A DNA stretch of 64,000 nucleotides from Ramlibacter aurantiacus (GTDB lineage Bacteria > Pseudomonadota > Gammaproteobacteria > Burkholderiales > Burkholderiaceae_C), in the NCBI RefSeq assembly GCF_016722895.1, contig NZ_JAEQNA010000003.1:347081-411080 (forward strand), read 5' to 3'. Within the stretch, counting starts at the first letter, position 1, and each line of letters opens with the position of its first letter. The translations under genes and the position numbers were made by a program. A model generated the notes under the pieces. The model was not told the origin of the DNA. It did not search any database and saw only the letters and a list, made by a program, of their open reading frames with translations. This document shows, piece by piece, positions 20,070 to 28,846 of the stretch.

Positions 20070-20936
20070 ATGAAATTCACCACCTACCTGCGCAACCAGA
20101 CGCCCCGCCTGGCCGTGGTCGACGGCGACCAGCTGATCGACCTGCACGATGCCGACCCCCAGGTCCCCCCTGACCTGCGCGCCGCGCTCGAGGCCGGCGT
20201 GGACCTGGCGGCCGCCGCCCGCCAGGCCATCGGCGGTTCGTCCGCGCGCATGCCCCTGGCCCGCGTGAAGCTGGCGCCGCTGGTGCCCGAGCCGGGCAAG
20301 ATCGTGTGCCTGGGACTGAACTACTTCGACCATGCCAAGGAAGGCGGACGGGACAAGCCCGAGTACCCCTGGTTCTTCTTCCGTGGCGCGAGCTCGCTGA
20401 TCGCCCATGGCGACGCGGGCGTGGTGCCCCGCGTGTCCTCCAGGTTCGACTACGAGGCCGAGCTGGCGCTGGTGATCGGCCGCCGCGTGCCGCGCCACAC
20501 CCGCCGTGCCGACGCCCTGCCTTACGTCTTCGGCTACAGCTGCTTCAACGACATGAGCGTGCGCGACTACCAGAAGCGCACGCCGCAGTGGACCATCGGC
20601 AAGAACTTCGACGCCACCGGCGGCTTCGGCCCGGTGCTGGTCAGCGCCGACGAACTGCCCGAGGGCGCCAAGGGCCTGCGCATCCAGGGCCGCCTCAACG
20701 GCCAGGTGATGCAGGACGCCGACACCTCCGACATGATCTTCGACGTGGCCGAGACCATCGAGCTGCTGGCCGACGTGCTGACGCTGGAGCCCGGCGACGT
20801 GATCGTGATGGGCACGCCCGCCGGGGTGGGCCAGGCGCGCACGCCGCCCGTGTGGATGAAACCCGGCGATCGCTTCGAGGTGGAGATCGACCGCATCGGC
20901 ACCCTGGTCAACCCCATCGAGGCGGAGCAGTCGTGA
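20070..20936 (+). CDS. Fumarylacetoacetate hydrolase (FAH) family protein
   Basis: 288 aa. FAH-type fold with KIVCLGLNYFDHAKE near 80, YEAELALVIGR near 130 (metal-binding acidic residues), NDMSVRDYQKR, GKNFDATGGFGP and MGTPAGVGQAR near the end. The family contains acylpyruvate hydrolases, oxaloacetate decarboxylases and ring-fission-product hydrolases. Here it probably hydrolyses the opened ring or an acylpyruvate. Its stop overlaps the monooxygenase start (GTGA at 20933-20936). Confidence 0.9.
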   Translation: MKFTTYLRNQTPRLAVVDGDQLIDLHDADPQVPPDLRAALEAGVDLAAAARQAIGGSSARMPLARVKLAPLVPEPGKIVCLGLNYFDHAKEGGRDKPEYPWFFFRGASSLIAHGDAGVVPRVSSRFDYEAELALVIGRRVPRHTRRADALPYVFGYSCFNDMSVRDYQKRTPQWTIGKNFDATGGFGPVLVSADELPEGAKGLRIQGRLNGQVMQDADTSDMIFDVAETIELLADVLTLEPGDVIVMGTPAGVGQARTPPVWMKPGDRFEVEIDRIGTLVNPIEAEQS

Positions 20937-22477
20937 ACGCCTATGACGTGGCCATCGTCGGCTACGGCCCGGCCGGTGTGGTCGCGGCCGCCCTGCTGGG
21001 CCAGGTGGGCCTGTCCGTCTATGCCTGCGACCGGCTGCCCGGCGTGTACGAGATCCCGCGCGCCATCGCGCTGGACCACGAGATCATGCGGGTGTTCCAG
21101 CAGCTCGGCGTGGTCGAGGCGATCGAGCCGTACACCGAACCGTTCACGCCCTCCGAGTACTTCGGCGTCGATGGCCAGTTGATCCGGCGCATGACCATGG
21201 TCGAGCCGCCCTATCCGCAGGGCTACACGCCGTCCATCGTGTTCACCCAGCCGCCGGTCGAACGCGTGCTGCGGGCACGGGTCGCGCAGATGCCGAACGT
21301 CACCGTGGGCCTGGGCGTGGAGATGCGCGAGATCTCGCCCGATGCCGAGGGGGTGACGCTGCGGGTGGTGGACGCGTCCGGACTCGAGAAGGCCGTGCGC
21401 GCGCGTTATGCGGTCGCCTGCGACGGCGGCTCCAGCCCGGTGCGCACCCAGCTCGACATGCCGCTGGAGGACTTGGCCTTCGACGAGCCGTGGCTGGTGG
21501 TCGACGTGCGGGTCAACGAACGCGGCCTGGCCAAGCTGCCGCCGGTGAGCGTGCAGTACTGCGAGCCCGAGCGGCCCTGCACCCTGGTGATCGGGCCCGG
21601 GAACCATCGGCGCTGGGAGATCTCGCTCAAGCCGGGCGAGGACCCGAAGCAGGTCGCCACCGCCGAGGAAACCTGGAAGCTGCTCTCGCGCTGGCTCACC
21701 CCCGAGGACGGTGAGCTGTGGCGGCAGGCGAGCTACCGCTTCCATGCCCTGGTCGCCGCGCAGTGGCGCAAGGGGCGCGTGTTCCTGGCCGGCGACGCCG
21801 CGCACATGCAGCCGCCGTTCCTGGGGCAGGGCATGTGCCAGGGCATCCGCGACGTCACCAACCTGGGCTGGAAGCTCGCGGCCGTGCTCAAGGGCGAGGT
21901 GCGGGGCGCCGCTGCCGAGGCGCTGCTGGACAGCTACGGCATCGAGCGCAAGGCCCATGTGCGCGAGCTCACCAGCCGCATCAAGGCCGTGGGCGCGGTG
22001 ATCTGCGAGCGTGACCCGGCGAAGGCGCGCGAGCGTGATGCCCGCCTGCTGGCCGAGAGTGGCGGCGTGGTGCGCGACACCCCGCGCCAGGACATCCTGC
22101 CGCGCCTCGAGGAGGGGCTGCTGTCGCCGCAGGCGCATCCGGCCCGCGGCAGCCTGTTCCCGCAGCCCTGGCTGCAGTCAGGCGGGCGGCGCGTGCGCAT
22201 GGACGAGCTGCTGGGCAACGGCTGGCGGCTGGTGCTGGCCTGCGGCACCGGGCATGTCGCAGGGTCGGCCTGGCCTGGGCTCGGCGTGCTGTCGCTGAGC
22301 GCGGTGCCCGAGTGCGACGGGGTGGCGGCCCAGTGGTTCCAGCGGCATGGCTGCGTGGCGGCGCTGGTGCGGCCCGACAACTATGTGTGGGGCGTGGCGC
22401 AGAATGCGGCGGCGGTCGACCCGCTGCTTCAGCAGGCCGCCGGCGCACTGGGCCTGCCGCTCGAAATGGCCGCTTGA
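20933..22477 (+). CDS. FAD-dependent aromatic monooxygenase (MhpA-like)
   Basis: 514 aa, GTG start coupled to the FAH gene. FAD-binding GXGXXG-type motif (VGYGPAG, about 9-15), then RAIALDHEIMRVFQQLG, a DG motif (ACDGGSSPVR) and the second FAD motif GDAAHMQPPFLGQGMCQGIRD near 287. These match class A flavin monooxygenases such as 3-(3-hydroxyphenyl)propionate hydroxylase. It should ortho-hydroxylate a phenolic acid with NAD(P)H and oxygen, giving the diol cleaved by the dioxygenase encoded upstream. Some members act on resorcinol, pentachlorophenol or polyketides, so the substrate remains open. Confidence 0.88.
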   Translation: MNAYDVAIVGYGPAGVVAAALLGQVGLSVYACDRLPGVYEIPRAIALDHEIMRVFQQLGVVEAIEPYTEPFTPSEYFGVDGQLIRRMTMVEPPYPQGYTPSIVFTQPPVERVLRARVAQMPNVTVGLGVEMREISPDAEGVTLRVVDASGLEKAVRARYAVACDGGSSPVRTQLDMPLEDLAFDEPWLVVDVRVNERGLAKLPPVSVQYCEPERPCTLVIGPGNHRRWEISLKPGEDPKQVATAEETWKLLSRWLTPEDGELWRQASYRFHALVAAQWRKGRVFLAGDAAHMQPPFLGQGMCQGIRDVTNLGWKLAAVLKGEVRGAAAEALLDSYGIERKAHVRELTSRIKAVGAVICERDPAKARERDARLLAESGGVVRDTPRQDILPRLEEGLLSPQAHPARGSLFPQPWLQSGGRRVRMDELLGNGWRLVLACGTGHVAGSAWPGLGVLSLSAVPECDGVAAQWFQRHGCVAALVRPDNYVWGVAQNAAAVDPLLQQAAGALGLPLEMAA

Positions 22478-22495
22478 AACGATGGAGACCCGAAG

Positions 22496-23137
22496 ATGAC
22501 TGCCCCATTCACCCTCTTCCACGGCGTCGGTGCCTGTTCCCGCACCCAGCTGATCCTGCTGGAACAGGCTGGCGCCGACTACGAGCTGCGCGTGCTGCGC
22601 ATGCACGAGGGCGAACACAAGACCGAGGAGTACCTGCGCCTGAACCCCAAGGGCAAGGTGCCGCTGCTGGTCCACGAAGGCCGTCCGCTGACCGAGAACG
22701 TGGCGATCGCGACCTACCTGGCGCGGCTCTTCCCGCAGGCCCAGCTGATGCCGGCCGTCGAGGACGCCTGGGCGTGGTCGCAGGCGGTGAGCTGGCTGTC
22801 CTATGTGGCCACCGGCCTGCATCCCACCATCGGCCGCGCCCGCCTGCCCATGAAATTCGCCGACGGCGAGGAAGCCCAGGCGAGCGTGAAAGCCCGTGGG
22901 CTGGCCGATCTGTACGACCTGCTGAAGGTCGCGGACGACCGCCTGCGCACCCAGCCCTGGCTGGCTGCCGGGCACTTCACCGCGCCCGACGCCTACCTGT
23001 TCTGGGCCACCGGCCGCAGCGTGGATTGCGGTGTCGACCTGTCCCGGGTGCCGGCCGTGCAGGCGCACCACAAGCGCGTGGCCGAGATGCCGGCGACCAT
23101 GCGCGCGCTCGACAAGGAAGCGAAAGCGGCCGGCTGA
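22496..23137 (+). CDS. Glutathione S-transferase
   Basis: 213 aa. A thioredoxin-like N-domain (about 3-80) has the probable catalytic Ser/Cys region GACSRTQLILLEQ, LNPKGKVPLLV and the glutathione-binding LTENVAIATYL; an all-helical C-domain follows (about 90-210). Last gene of the catabolic operon. GSTs in aromatic operons act as maleylpyruvate or maleylacetoacetate isomerases or detoxify reactive ring products; which applies here cannot be told. Confidence 0.9.
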   Translation: MTAPFTLFHGVGACSRTQLILLEQAGADYELRVLRMHEGEHKTEEYLRLNPKGKVPLLVHEGRPLTENVAIATYLARLFPQAQLMPAVEDAWAWSQAVSWLSYVATGLHPTIGRARLPMKFADGEEAQASVKARGLADLYDLLKVADDRLRTQPWLAAGHFTAPDAYLFWATGRSVDCGVDLSRVPAVQAHHKRVAEMPATMRALDKEAKAAG

Positions 23138-23207
23138 GGCCGCGGTCGGATCCTGCGGGTTTTTCCGGATCTGGCGGCTGTCGATCCGGGGCACCGTCGC
23201 TCGTCGT

Positions 23208-23233
23208 GTGGACAAGCGATCCTGCTTGTCCAC
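23208..23233. promoter_or_regulatory. Perfect 10-bp inverted repeat before the SRPBCC gene
   Basis: Arms GTGGACAAGC and GCTTGTCCAC with a 6-nt loop (GATCCT), ending 13 bp before the SRPBCC start codon. No T-run follows, so a plain intrinsic terminator is unlikely. It may be a dimeric regulator's operator or an mRNA hairpin near the ribosome site (gggagaa). Confidence 0.6.
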
Positions 23234-23246
23234 GCTGGGAGAACCC

Positions 23247-23693
23247 ATGACCCAGACCGTCCGCTTCCACCGCGTCCTGCGCTGTCCGCCCGAGCGGCTC
23301 TACCGCGCCTTCATCGACCCGGCTGCCTTCGCCCGCTGGCTGCCGCCCTTCGGCTTCACCGGCCAGGTGCACCAGATGGAGCCGGTGGTGGGCGGCGCCT
23401 GGCGCATGTCCTTCACCAACTTCTCCACCGGCCACAGCCACTCGTTCGGCGGCACCTACCTGGCGCTTGACCCCGGCCGGCGCGTCGCCTACGACGCGGC
23501 CTTCGACGACCCGAACCTGCCGGGCCGGATGACCACCACGGTGACGATGCGGGCCGTGTCCTGTGGCACCGACCTGCAGATCGTGCAGGACGGCATTCCG
23601 CAGGTGATTCCGGCCGAAATGTGTGACCTGGGCTGGCAGGAGTCGCTCACCGCGCTGGCCCAGCTGGTCGAGCCGGACATCCCCGACGAGTAA
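23247..23693 (+). CDS. SRPBCC (AHSA1-like) domain protein
   Basis: 148 aa. The START-like fold is suggested by the opening VRFHRVLRCPPERLYRAFIDPAAFARWLPP and by GGAWRMSFTNF, GGTYLALDPGRRVAYDAAFDD, and a final DLGWQESLTALAQLVEP. Such proteins bind small hydrophobic ligands or act in stress responses; a function cannot be assigned. The ATG at 23247 is set by a ribosome site and the family N-terminus. In many bacteria an ArsR-type repressor gene precedes such a gene, but none is present here, only the palindrome at 23208-23233. Confidence 0.85.
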   Translation: MTQTVRFHRVLRCPPERLYRAFIDPAAFARWLPPFGFTGQVHQMEPVVGGAWRMSFTNFSTGHSHSFGGTYLALDPGRRVAYDAAFDDPNLPGRMTTTVTMRAVSCGTDLQIVQDGIPQVIPAEMCDLGWQESLTALAQLVEPDIPDE

Positions 23694-23705
23694 AGCCACG
23701 CCGCC

Positions 23706-24167
23706 ATGACCGTCGACCCGCCGATCCGTCTGGGCCGCGCGGCCGACGCGGCGGCCATCGCCGCGTTGTCACGCGAGCTGATCGAGGAGGGGCTGCCCTG
23801 GACGTGGCAGCCCGCGCGCGTGCTGCGGGCCCTGCAGCACCCGGAGACGAATGTCGCGGTCGTGGACGCGGGCGACGAGCTGGTCGGCTTCGGGATCATG
23901 GAGTACCTGGACACCGACGCCTATCTGGTGCTGCTGGCCGTGCGCCGCAGCGACCAGCGCAAGGGGCGGGGCAGTGCGCTGCTTCGCTGGCTCGAGACCG
24001 CCGCTCGCGCCGCGGGTGCCGAGCGGGTGCGACTGGATGCGCGCCGTGACAACGCCGCTGCGCGGAGTTTCTACAACGAGCACGGCTATCACGAAATTGC
24101 GATCCAGGAGGGCGGCTACCACGGGGCGGTGGACCGGATCCGCCTGGAGAAGTGGCTTCGCGCCTGA
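23706..24167 (+). CDS. GNAT-family N-acetyltransferase
   Basis: 153 aa. GNAT landmarks: LGRAADAAAIAALSREL at the start, the beta-4 stretch YLVLLAVRRSDQRKGRGSALLRWLE containing the acetyl-CoA loop (QRKGRG, about 79-84), and AARSFYNEHGYHEIAIQ near the end. Acetyl acceptor unknown. It follows the SRPBCC gene by 12 bp and is likely co-transcribed. Confidence 0.88.
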   Translation: MTVDPPIRLGRAADAAAIAALSRELIEEGLPWTWQPARVLRALQHPETNVAVVDAGDELVGFGIMEYLDTDAYLVLLAVRRSDQRKGRGSALLRWLETAARAAGAERVRLDARRDNAAARSFYNEHGYHEIAIQEGGYHGAVDRIRLEKWLRA

Positions 24168-24203
24168 GCCGCCGGTGCGAACCGGATCATCGCCAGCGGC
24201 TCA
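24165..24203. terminator. Nested hairpin between convergent genes
   Basis: TGAGCCGC (24165-24172) pairs with GCGGCTCA (24196-24203), and inside lies a second hairpin CCGGT-GCGA-ACCGG. It sits exactly between the convergent acetyltransferase and glycosyltransferase genes, starting at the former's stop codon. Symmetry allows termination from both sides, but there is no T-run. Confidence 0.45.
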
Positions 24204-24206
24204 ACC

Positions 24207-25397
24207 TCATCCCCCCGACCCTGGCGCCCCTGCCACCCCGAACACCCGCTGGTGGATCGCCGACACCCGCGAATAGAAGCGAGGCAGCGAGAACTGCTGC
24301 AGGTACATTGCCCGACCCTCGCGCTCCAGCTGCTGTCGGAAGGCGGGGTCCCCCAGCACCCGGGCCAGTCCGGCTGCGATGCTGTCGGGCTGGCCCGGCT
24401 GCACGAAGCACGCATCGCGCCCGTCGGTCAACACGTGCGGTACCTCGCCCACCGGCGTGCAGACCACCGCCACGCCCTGCGCCAGTGCTTCGAGAATGGC
24501 CAGGGGCAGGCCTTCGTCGTACGAGGGCAGCACCAGCACGTCGGCCAGGGCCAGCAGCCGGGCGACCTGGGCCTGGTCGGCCCAACCCGTGAAGCGCACG
24601 CGCTCGGCCAGCCCGAGTCCGTCGGCCAGGCGGCGGTAGCCCTCGACGTCACCTCCGCCGGCAAAGGTGGCGGTGAAGCGCAGGCCGGCCATCTCAGGCC
24701 GGGCGAGCGCGCGCAGCAGGTCCGACACGCCCTTGCGCTCGGACAGGTTGCCCACGAACAGGATGCGGTTCAGGCCGTCGGGCTCGCGGCGCGCCAGGCG
24801 CGGCTCGGGCACGCCGTTGATCACCACCTCGACGCGTTCGGCCGGCACGCCCAGCTCGCGTGTCACGAACTCGGCCGAGGCGGGACCCAGCACCACGCAG
24901 CTTTGCGGCAGCGAAAACATCCAGCGCAGCAGGGCCTTGGCCGGGCGCGGCAGCTTGCGCCAGCCGTGGTGCAGCTGCGCCGCATGGACGTGCAGCACCA
25001 CCGGCAGGCCCAGCGCGCGGCAGGCAGCCACCAGGATGCCCTTGCGCACCAGGCTCAGTCGCTCGGCCACGTTCAGGTGCACGCCCGCCAGCCGGCCGCT
25101 CAGTCGGCCCCGCACCAGCTTGCCCACCGCGCCCAGCGTGGTCAGCAACGAAGTGGCCGCCCCGCCGCTGCCGCGCGTTTCCAGCGCGCGCAGCTCGGCG
25201 CCGTCGCCGGTCGATGGCTGGCCCTGCGCCTGCACCAGGTAGTCGATCACGCGGTACATGCCGCCGCCCATGGGCGTGCAGGGGCCGCCGATGTAGATGA
25301 AGCGCTGTTGCGTCGCCGAACCCGAGGGCGCATCGGCCGGCGCGAGAGCCGCGGACTTGGGGGAGAGGGTGGGGCGCAGGGGCGTTTCGGATGACAT
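24207..25397 (-). CDS. Glycosyltransferase family 4 (GT-B)
   Basis: 396 aa. After a low-complexity start, QQRFIYIGGPCTPMGGGMYRVIDYLVQ forms the N-domain; the C-domain has RILFVGNLSERKGVSDLLRAL (about 222-242) and the nucleotide-sugar motif SYDEGLPLAILEALAQGVAVVCTPVGE with the E-x7-E signature. It transfers a sugar from a nucleotide donor to a lipid-linked glycan at the cytoplasmic face. It is the last gene of the polysaccharide operon transcribed from about 30686. Confidence 0.9.
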   Translation of the reverse strand: MSSETPLRPTLSPKSAALAPADAPSGSATQQRFIYIGGPCTPMGGGMYRVIDYLVQAQGQPSTGDGAELRALETRGSGGAATSLLTTLGAVGKLVRGRLSGRLAGVHLNVAERLSLVRKGILVAACRALGLPVVLHVHAAQLHHGWRKLPRPAKALLRWMFSLPQSCVVLGPASAEFVTRELGVPAERVEVVINGVPEPRLARREPDGLNRILFVGNLSERKGVSDLLRALARPEMAGLRFTATFAGGGDVEGYRRLADGLGLAERVRFTGWADQAQVARLLALADVLVLPSYDEGLPLAILEALAQGVAVVCTPVGEVPHVLTDGRDACFVQPGQPDSIAAGLARVLGDPAFRQQLEREGRAMYLQQFSLPRFYSRVSAIHQRVFGVAGAPGSGG

Positions 25398-25418
25398 CGA
25401 TTCGGGGGTGGCGGTCGA

Positions 25419-26540
25419 TCAGGAACGATAGGCCGAGGGCGGCCGGGGCGGCGTGGGGAAGCGGCGCAGCGCGCCGGCGGCGCCGTTGCCGAAAGGCTCG
25501 GCCGGCTCGCGCAGCACGCGGCTGGCAATCGGCTGCTGGGTCGCCTTGCGCGGGTGCAGCAGCCCGCGCACCAGACCCGCCGTGTTGAAGCACCACGAGA
25601 CGACGGCGTACACGCCGCGTTGCAGCGAGCGCTTGCGCAGTGCCATCGCGGCCACCGGCGCCAGCGCCATTCCCAGCAGGGCCAGCACCCGCCAGGCCAC
25701 CGGCAGCGGCCACAGCGGCACGCTGAGCAACACGGCCCACCACAGCAGCACGCCGAGGTACAGGCGCAGCTCCCGCTGGCCACGCCAGACCAGGCGCAGC
25801 CAGGGCTGCCCCAGCGACGAGCGCAGCAACTCTCCGACGCCGCAGACGTAGCCGCTGCGCCAACGCCGCATCAGCAGGCGGTAGGGCGGTGCGTCATGCC
25901 CCACGTGCGACACGGCGCTGATCGGCAGGCGCCACAGCTTCCAGCCGCGTGCGCGCAGGCGCACCGCCAGGTCGAACTCTTCGTAGCTGTGCAGGTTGCG
26001 ATCCGAGAAATAGCCGGCCTCCTGGATCGCGCAGCGTCGGTAGAGCCCGCCGCCGTCGAGTCGGTCCACCGGGCCCGGCGCGCGGTGCGCCTCGTGCTTT
26101 TCGCGGCGCGCTCGCTCGCTGTACTCCAGGCTGTCGAGGTTGCGCTCGACCACGCGGCCGCCCACGCCGGCCACCTCGGGGTGCTGTGCCAGGAAGGCCA
26201 GGGCACGCTCCAGGAAACCGGCCTGCAGCTCCATGTCGCCGTCCATCAGGTAGACGTACTCGCCCAGCGAGTGCTGGTAACCCAGCTGCGGCCCGACCCC
26301 GCAACAGCGCTCCTGCGGGTGTGCGAGCTGCACGATGCGGATGGGGTAGCGCAAGGCGATCTCCACCGTGCGATCGGTGGAGCACGAGTCGGCCAGCACC
26401 ACCTCGCCGCCGATGCCCTGCACCGCGCGCAGCGAGCTTTCGATGGCCAGCGCGATGCGCGCCTCCTCGTTGAGGGCCTTGATGATCACGGTGATGCGGG
26501 CCGGGCCCGGCCGCACGTTGGAAGAATCTGCTGGGTTCAT
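25419..26540 (-). CDS. Glycosyltransferase family 2, membrane associated
   Basis: 373 aa from ATG 26540, which overlaps the stop of the upstream glycosyltransferase gene (26537-26540). GT-A core: ITVIIKALNEEARI, LADSCSTDRT, LMDGDMELQ (DXD-like) and SYEEFDLAVRLRARGWKLWRLP. The C-terminal part (about 275-325) holds two hydrophobic segments that would anchor it in the inner membrane. Donor and acceptor unknown; part of the surface-glycan operon. The start follows the GT2 family N-terminus; the frame runs on to 27041 only because stops are rare at this GC. Confidence 0.88.
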   Translation of the reverse strand: MNPADSSNVRPGPARITVIIKALNEEARIALAIESSLRAVQGIGGEVVLADSCSTDRTVEIALRYPIRIVQLAHPQERCCGVGPQLGYQHSLGEYVYLMDGDMELQAGFLERALAFLAQHPEVAGVGGRVVERNLDSLEYSERARREKHEAHRAPGPVDRLDGGGLYRRCAIQEAGYFSDRNLHSYEEFDLAVRLRARGWKLWRLPISAVSHVGHDAPPYRLLMRRWRSGYVCGVGELLRSSLGQPWLRLVWRGQRELRLYLGVLLWWAVLLSVPLWPLPVAWRVLALLGMALAPVAAMALRKRSLQRGVYAVVSWCFNTAGLVRGLLHPRKATQQPIASRVLREPAEPFGNGAAGALRRFPTPPRPPSAYRS

Positions 26541-27511
26541 TGCGCGGGCTCCTGGGCGTAATCGTCGGCGCTGCGCACGCGCCAGCGCTGCCACCGCTCG
26601 GCCACTCCGACGGGCATGAACAGGGCCATGCCGAAGGTCAGCAGCCAGCGGCGCGTGAACATGAAGCGGCGCGCTTGCATCAGGTACCAGAGAGCTTCGA
26701 GCCGCTTGTTTTCCGAAAGTGCCTCGCGGGCCATCGTCACCTGCAGCTGGGCCACGAACCACAGCGCCGAGCGGCGGTAGCGCGCGGGGATGGTGCCGTC
26801 GAGCGCGTCGCGTTTCATGCGCAGCAGGAACGGCGGGTTGCGCGGCTCGCGCACCCGGCGGGTCAGGCTGCCGGGCACCTCGTGCCGCACGGTGACGTAG
26901 GGCGCGTTGACGACGGCGACCCCGGTCAGGTCGGACAGCCGGAACCACATGTCCAGGTCCTCGCCCCAGGCCTCGCCTTGCACGAAGCGTGTCTGCATGG
27001 AACGCAGCAGCTGGGTGCGCACGGCGACGCTGCTGCTGCACAGGGGCAGGTTCTTCATCCAGCGCCGGCGCAGGTCATCGATCAGCTCGATCTCGCAGAA
27101 CGCTTCGGGCACGGCCCAGGGTTCGAAGGGCTCGCCGCGGTTTTCGTAGACGTATCGCACGCGCGAGCCGAGCACGCCGGCTTCGGGGCAGGTGCGGTGG
27201 GCGCGCGCCAGCGCAGCCAGGAACTCGGGGTGCCAGGCATCGTCGGCGTCCAGGAAGGCGACCCAGTCGCCGCGCGCGGCGTCGATGCCACGGTTGCGCG
27301 CGGCCGAGACACCGCCGTTGGGCTGGCGCAGCAGCTTGACGCGCGGATCACTTAGGGCCTCCACCAGGGCGGGGCCGGCATCGGTCGAGCCGTCGTCGAC
27401 GACGATCACTTCCAGGGGCGGCAAGGTCTGCGCCAGCACCGATCCGATGGTGGTCTCGATGAAGCGGGCCTTGTTGTAAAGGGGGATGACGACAGAAAAC
27501 AGCATGGTCAT
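26537..27511 (-). CDS. Glycosyltransferase family 2
   Basis: 324 aa (ATG 27511; a second ATG lies at 27505). Classic GT-A features: FSVVIPLYNKARFIETTIGSVLAQ, VVDDGSTD at about 36-43, RNRGIDAARGDWVAFLDADDAWHPE with the DXD motif near 91, and GEDLDMWFRLSD. Cytoplasmic face of the inner membrane, adding a sugar to the growing repeat unit. Its stop overlaps the next gene's start, and its own start abuts the O-antigen-ligase-like gene. Confidence 0.9.
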   Translation of the reverse strand: MTMLFSVVIPLYNKARFIETTIGSVLAQTLPPLEVIVVDDGSTDAGPALVEALSDPRVKLLRQPNGGVSAARNRGIDAARGDWVAFLDADDAWHPEFLAALARAHRTCPEAGVLGSRVRYVYENRGEPFEPWAVPEAFCEIELIDDLRRRWMKNLPLCSSSVAVRTQLLRSMQTRFVQGEAWGEDLDMWFRLSDLTGVAVVNAPYVTVRHEVPGSLTRRVREPRNPPFLLRMKRDALDGTIPARYRRSALWFVAQLQVTMAREALSENKRLEALWYLMQARRFMFTRRWLLTFGMALFMPVGVAERWQRWRVRSADDYAQEPAQ

Positions 27512-28846
27512 TCAGGCGACTCCGTAGCGCATCGCTTGCGGCCGCGGCTCGGTCCGGCGCTGGGCGCTGGCCGCGGCAAGGGTGGTGATGAGAAGCAGGT
27601 GCGTGACCAGCTCGGTGCCGTAGCCCTTGAGGGACAGCGGCACCTCGCTGACCGAGCGCAGGGCCACGGCGAGGAACAGGGCGAGCGACAGGCCACCGCT
27701 GGCGCGGGCGCCGCGCAGGGCCAGCCCGAACAGCACGGCGGCGTAGATCACCAGGGCACTGGCGCCGATGGCGCCGGAGCGGGCGAGGTCGTCCAGGAAC
27801 TGGTTGTGGGCGTGGGTCGCGTGCGGCAGGTTGATCGCCGCGCGATAGGCCGAGTCGAACAGGGTCAGGCCGTAGCCGAACACCGGGTTGCGCTGCCATT
27901 CCTCCACGGCGATGACCCAGATGCGGTCGCGGCCGGTGAGGCTCATGAGCTGGGCGGCCTCGCGGGTGTCGGCCAGTTCGCTGGCGCGGCCGAAGGCGTC
28001 GCCCACCAGCACCCAGGTGGCCAGGCCCGCCACCCCGACCACCAGGCCCAGCAGCACCAGCACGCCGAAGCCACCCTGGCGCGGGTCGCTCATGCGCCGC
28101 CACAGGCGGGGACCGCCGCGCACGGCCAGCAGCAGCAGCGCGCAGGCGATGAACGAGGCCCAGGCGGTCTTGGACTGCGCGAGGTAAAGCACCGCCAGGC
28201 CCAGCACCCAGGCGGCGCGCTGCAGCCAGCGCCGCTGGTAGGGCATGCACCACAGCACCAGCAGCGCCACCTGGGCCAGCATGCCCTGGGTCACCGGGTG
28301 GGCGGTCAGGCCGCCGAAGCGGGGCAGACCCGGGATCAGGCCCTGCGAGTAGTAGACGTCCATCACCAGCCCGGGCTTGAACGGCGCCACCAGCACGCCG
28401 GCGAGCATCAGCAGGAACAGCGCGTCGCGGGCCGAGCGCAGGATGCGCTGCCACTCGGCCGGGCCCACCAGGCAGGCGGCCACGCCGACGAACAGCGAGT
28501 ACATGTACTCGTGGCCGATGAGCGGATTGGCGCCGAACAGCGCCGGCGAGGCGACGGTGCAGACCCAGTACAGCACGAAGGCGATCAGCAGCGTGGCCGA
28601 TGGCGTGGGCCGCCTGAGCGCGAAGTGGTTGGCGATCTGCTCGACCGAGGCCACCAGCAGCAGCACCGAGACCGAGCGCTGCGCGATCGTCATCAGCGGA
28701 TGGCGGGTCGATTCGCCCGTCTGCAGCAGCTGCAGGTACTGCTGGCTCAAGTCGCGTCCGCTCAGGAACATCTCCAGGGCGGCCAGGAAGATCATGGCCG
28801 GGAAGATCCAGTGCAGCATCCCCGTGCCGGCTTTCTTGCGCATCAT
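27512..28846 (-). CDS. O-antigen ligase / Wzy-like membrane protein
   Basis: 444 aa with ten to twelve membrane helices. The large periplasmic loop carries GRDRIWVIAVEEWQRNPVFGYG and HATHAHNQFLDDLARSG, the PF04932 signature with the conserved His of WaaL-type enzymes. These proteins either join O-antigen or polysaccharide to its carrier (WaaL) or polymerise repeat units (Wzy); sequence alone does not separate the two. The flippase gene upstream overlaps its start (28843-28846). Confidence 0.85.
   Translation of the reverse strand: MMRKKAGTGMLHWIFPAMIFLAALEMFLSGRDLSQQYLQLLQTGESTRHPLMTIAQRSVSVLLLVASVEQIANHFALRRPTPSATLLIAFVLYWVCTVASPALFGANPLIGHEYMYSLFVGVAACLVGPAEWQRILRSARDALFLLMLAGVLVAPFKPGLVMDVYYSQGLIPGLPRFGGLTAHPVTQGMLAQVALLVLWCMPYQRRWLQRAAWVLGLAVLYLAQSKTAWASFIACALLLLAVRGGPRLWRRMSDPRQGGFGVLVLLGLVVGVAGLATWVLVGDAFGRASELADTREAAQLMSLTGRDRIWVIAVEEWQRNPVFGYGLTLFDSAYRAAINLPHATHAHNQFLDDLARSGAIGASALVIYAAVLFGLALRGARASGGLSLALFLAVALRSVSEVPLSLKGYGTELVTHLLLITTLAAASAQRRTEPRPQAMRYGVA

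Noticed and set aside
23137..23246. A start for the SRPBCC gene upstream at 23031, inside the GST gene.
   Set aside because: The family N-terminus and a ribosome site fit the ATG at 23247; the upstream extension is an out-of-frame reading of the GST gene and palindrome.
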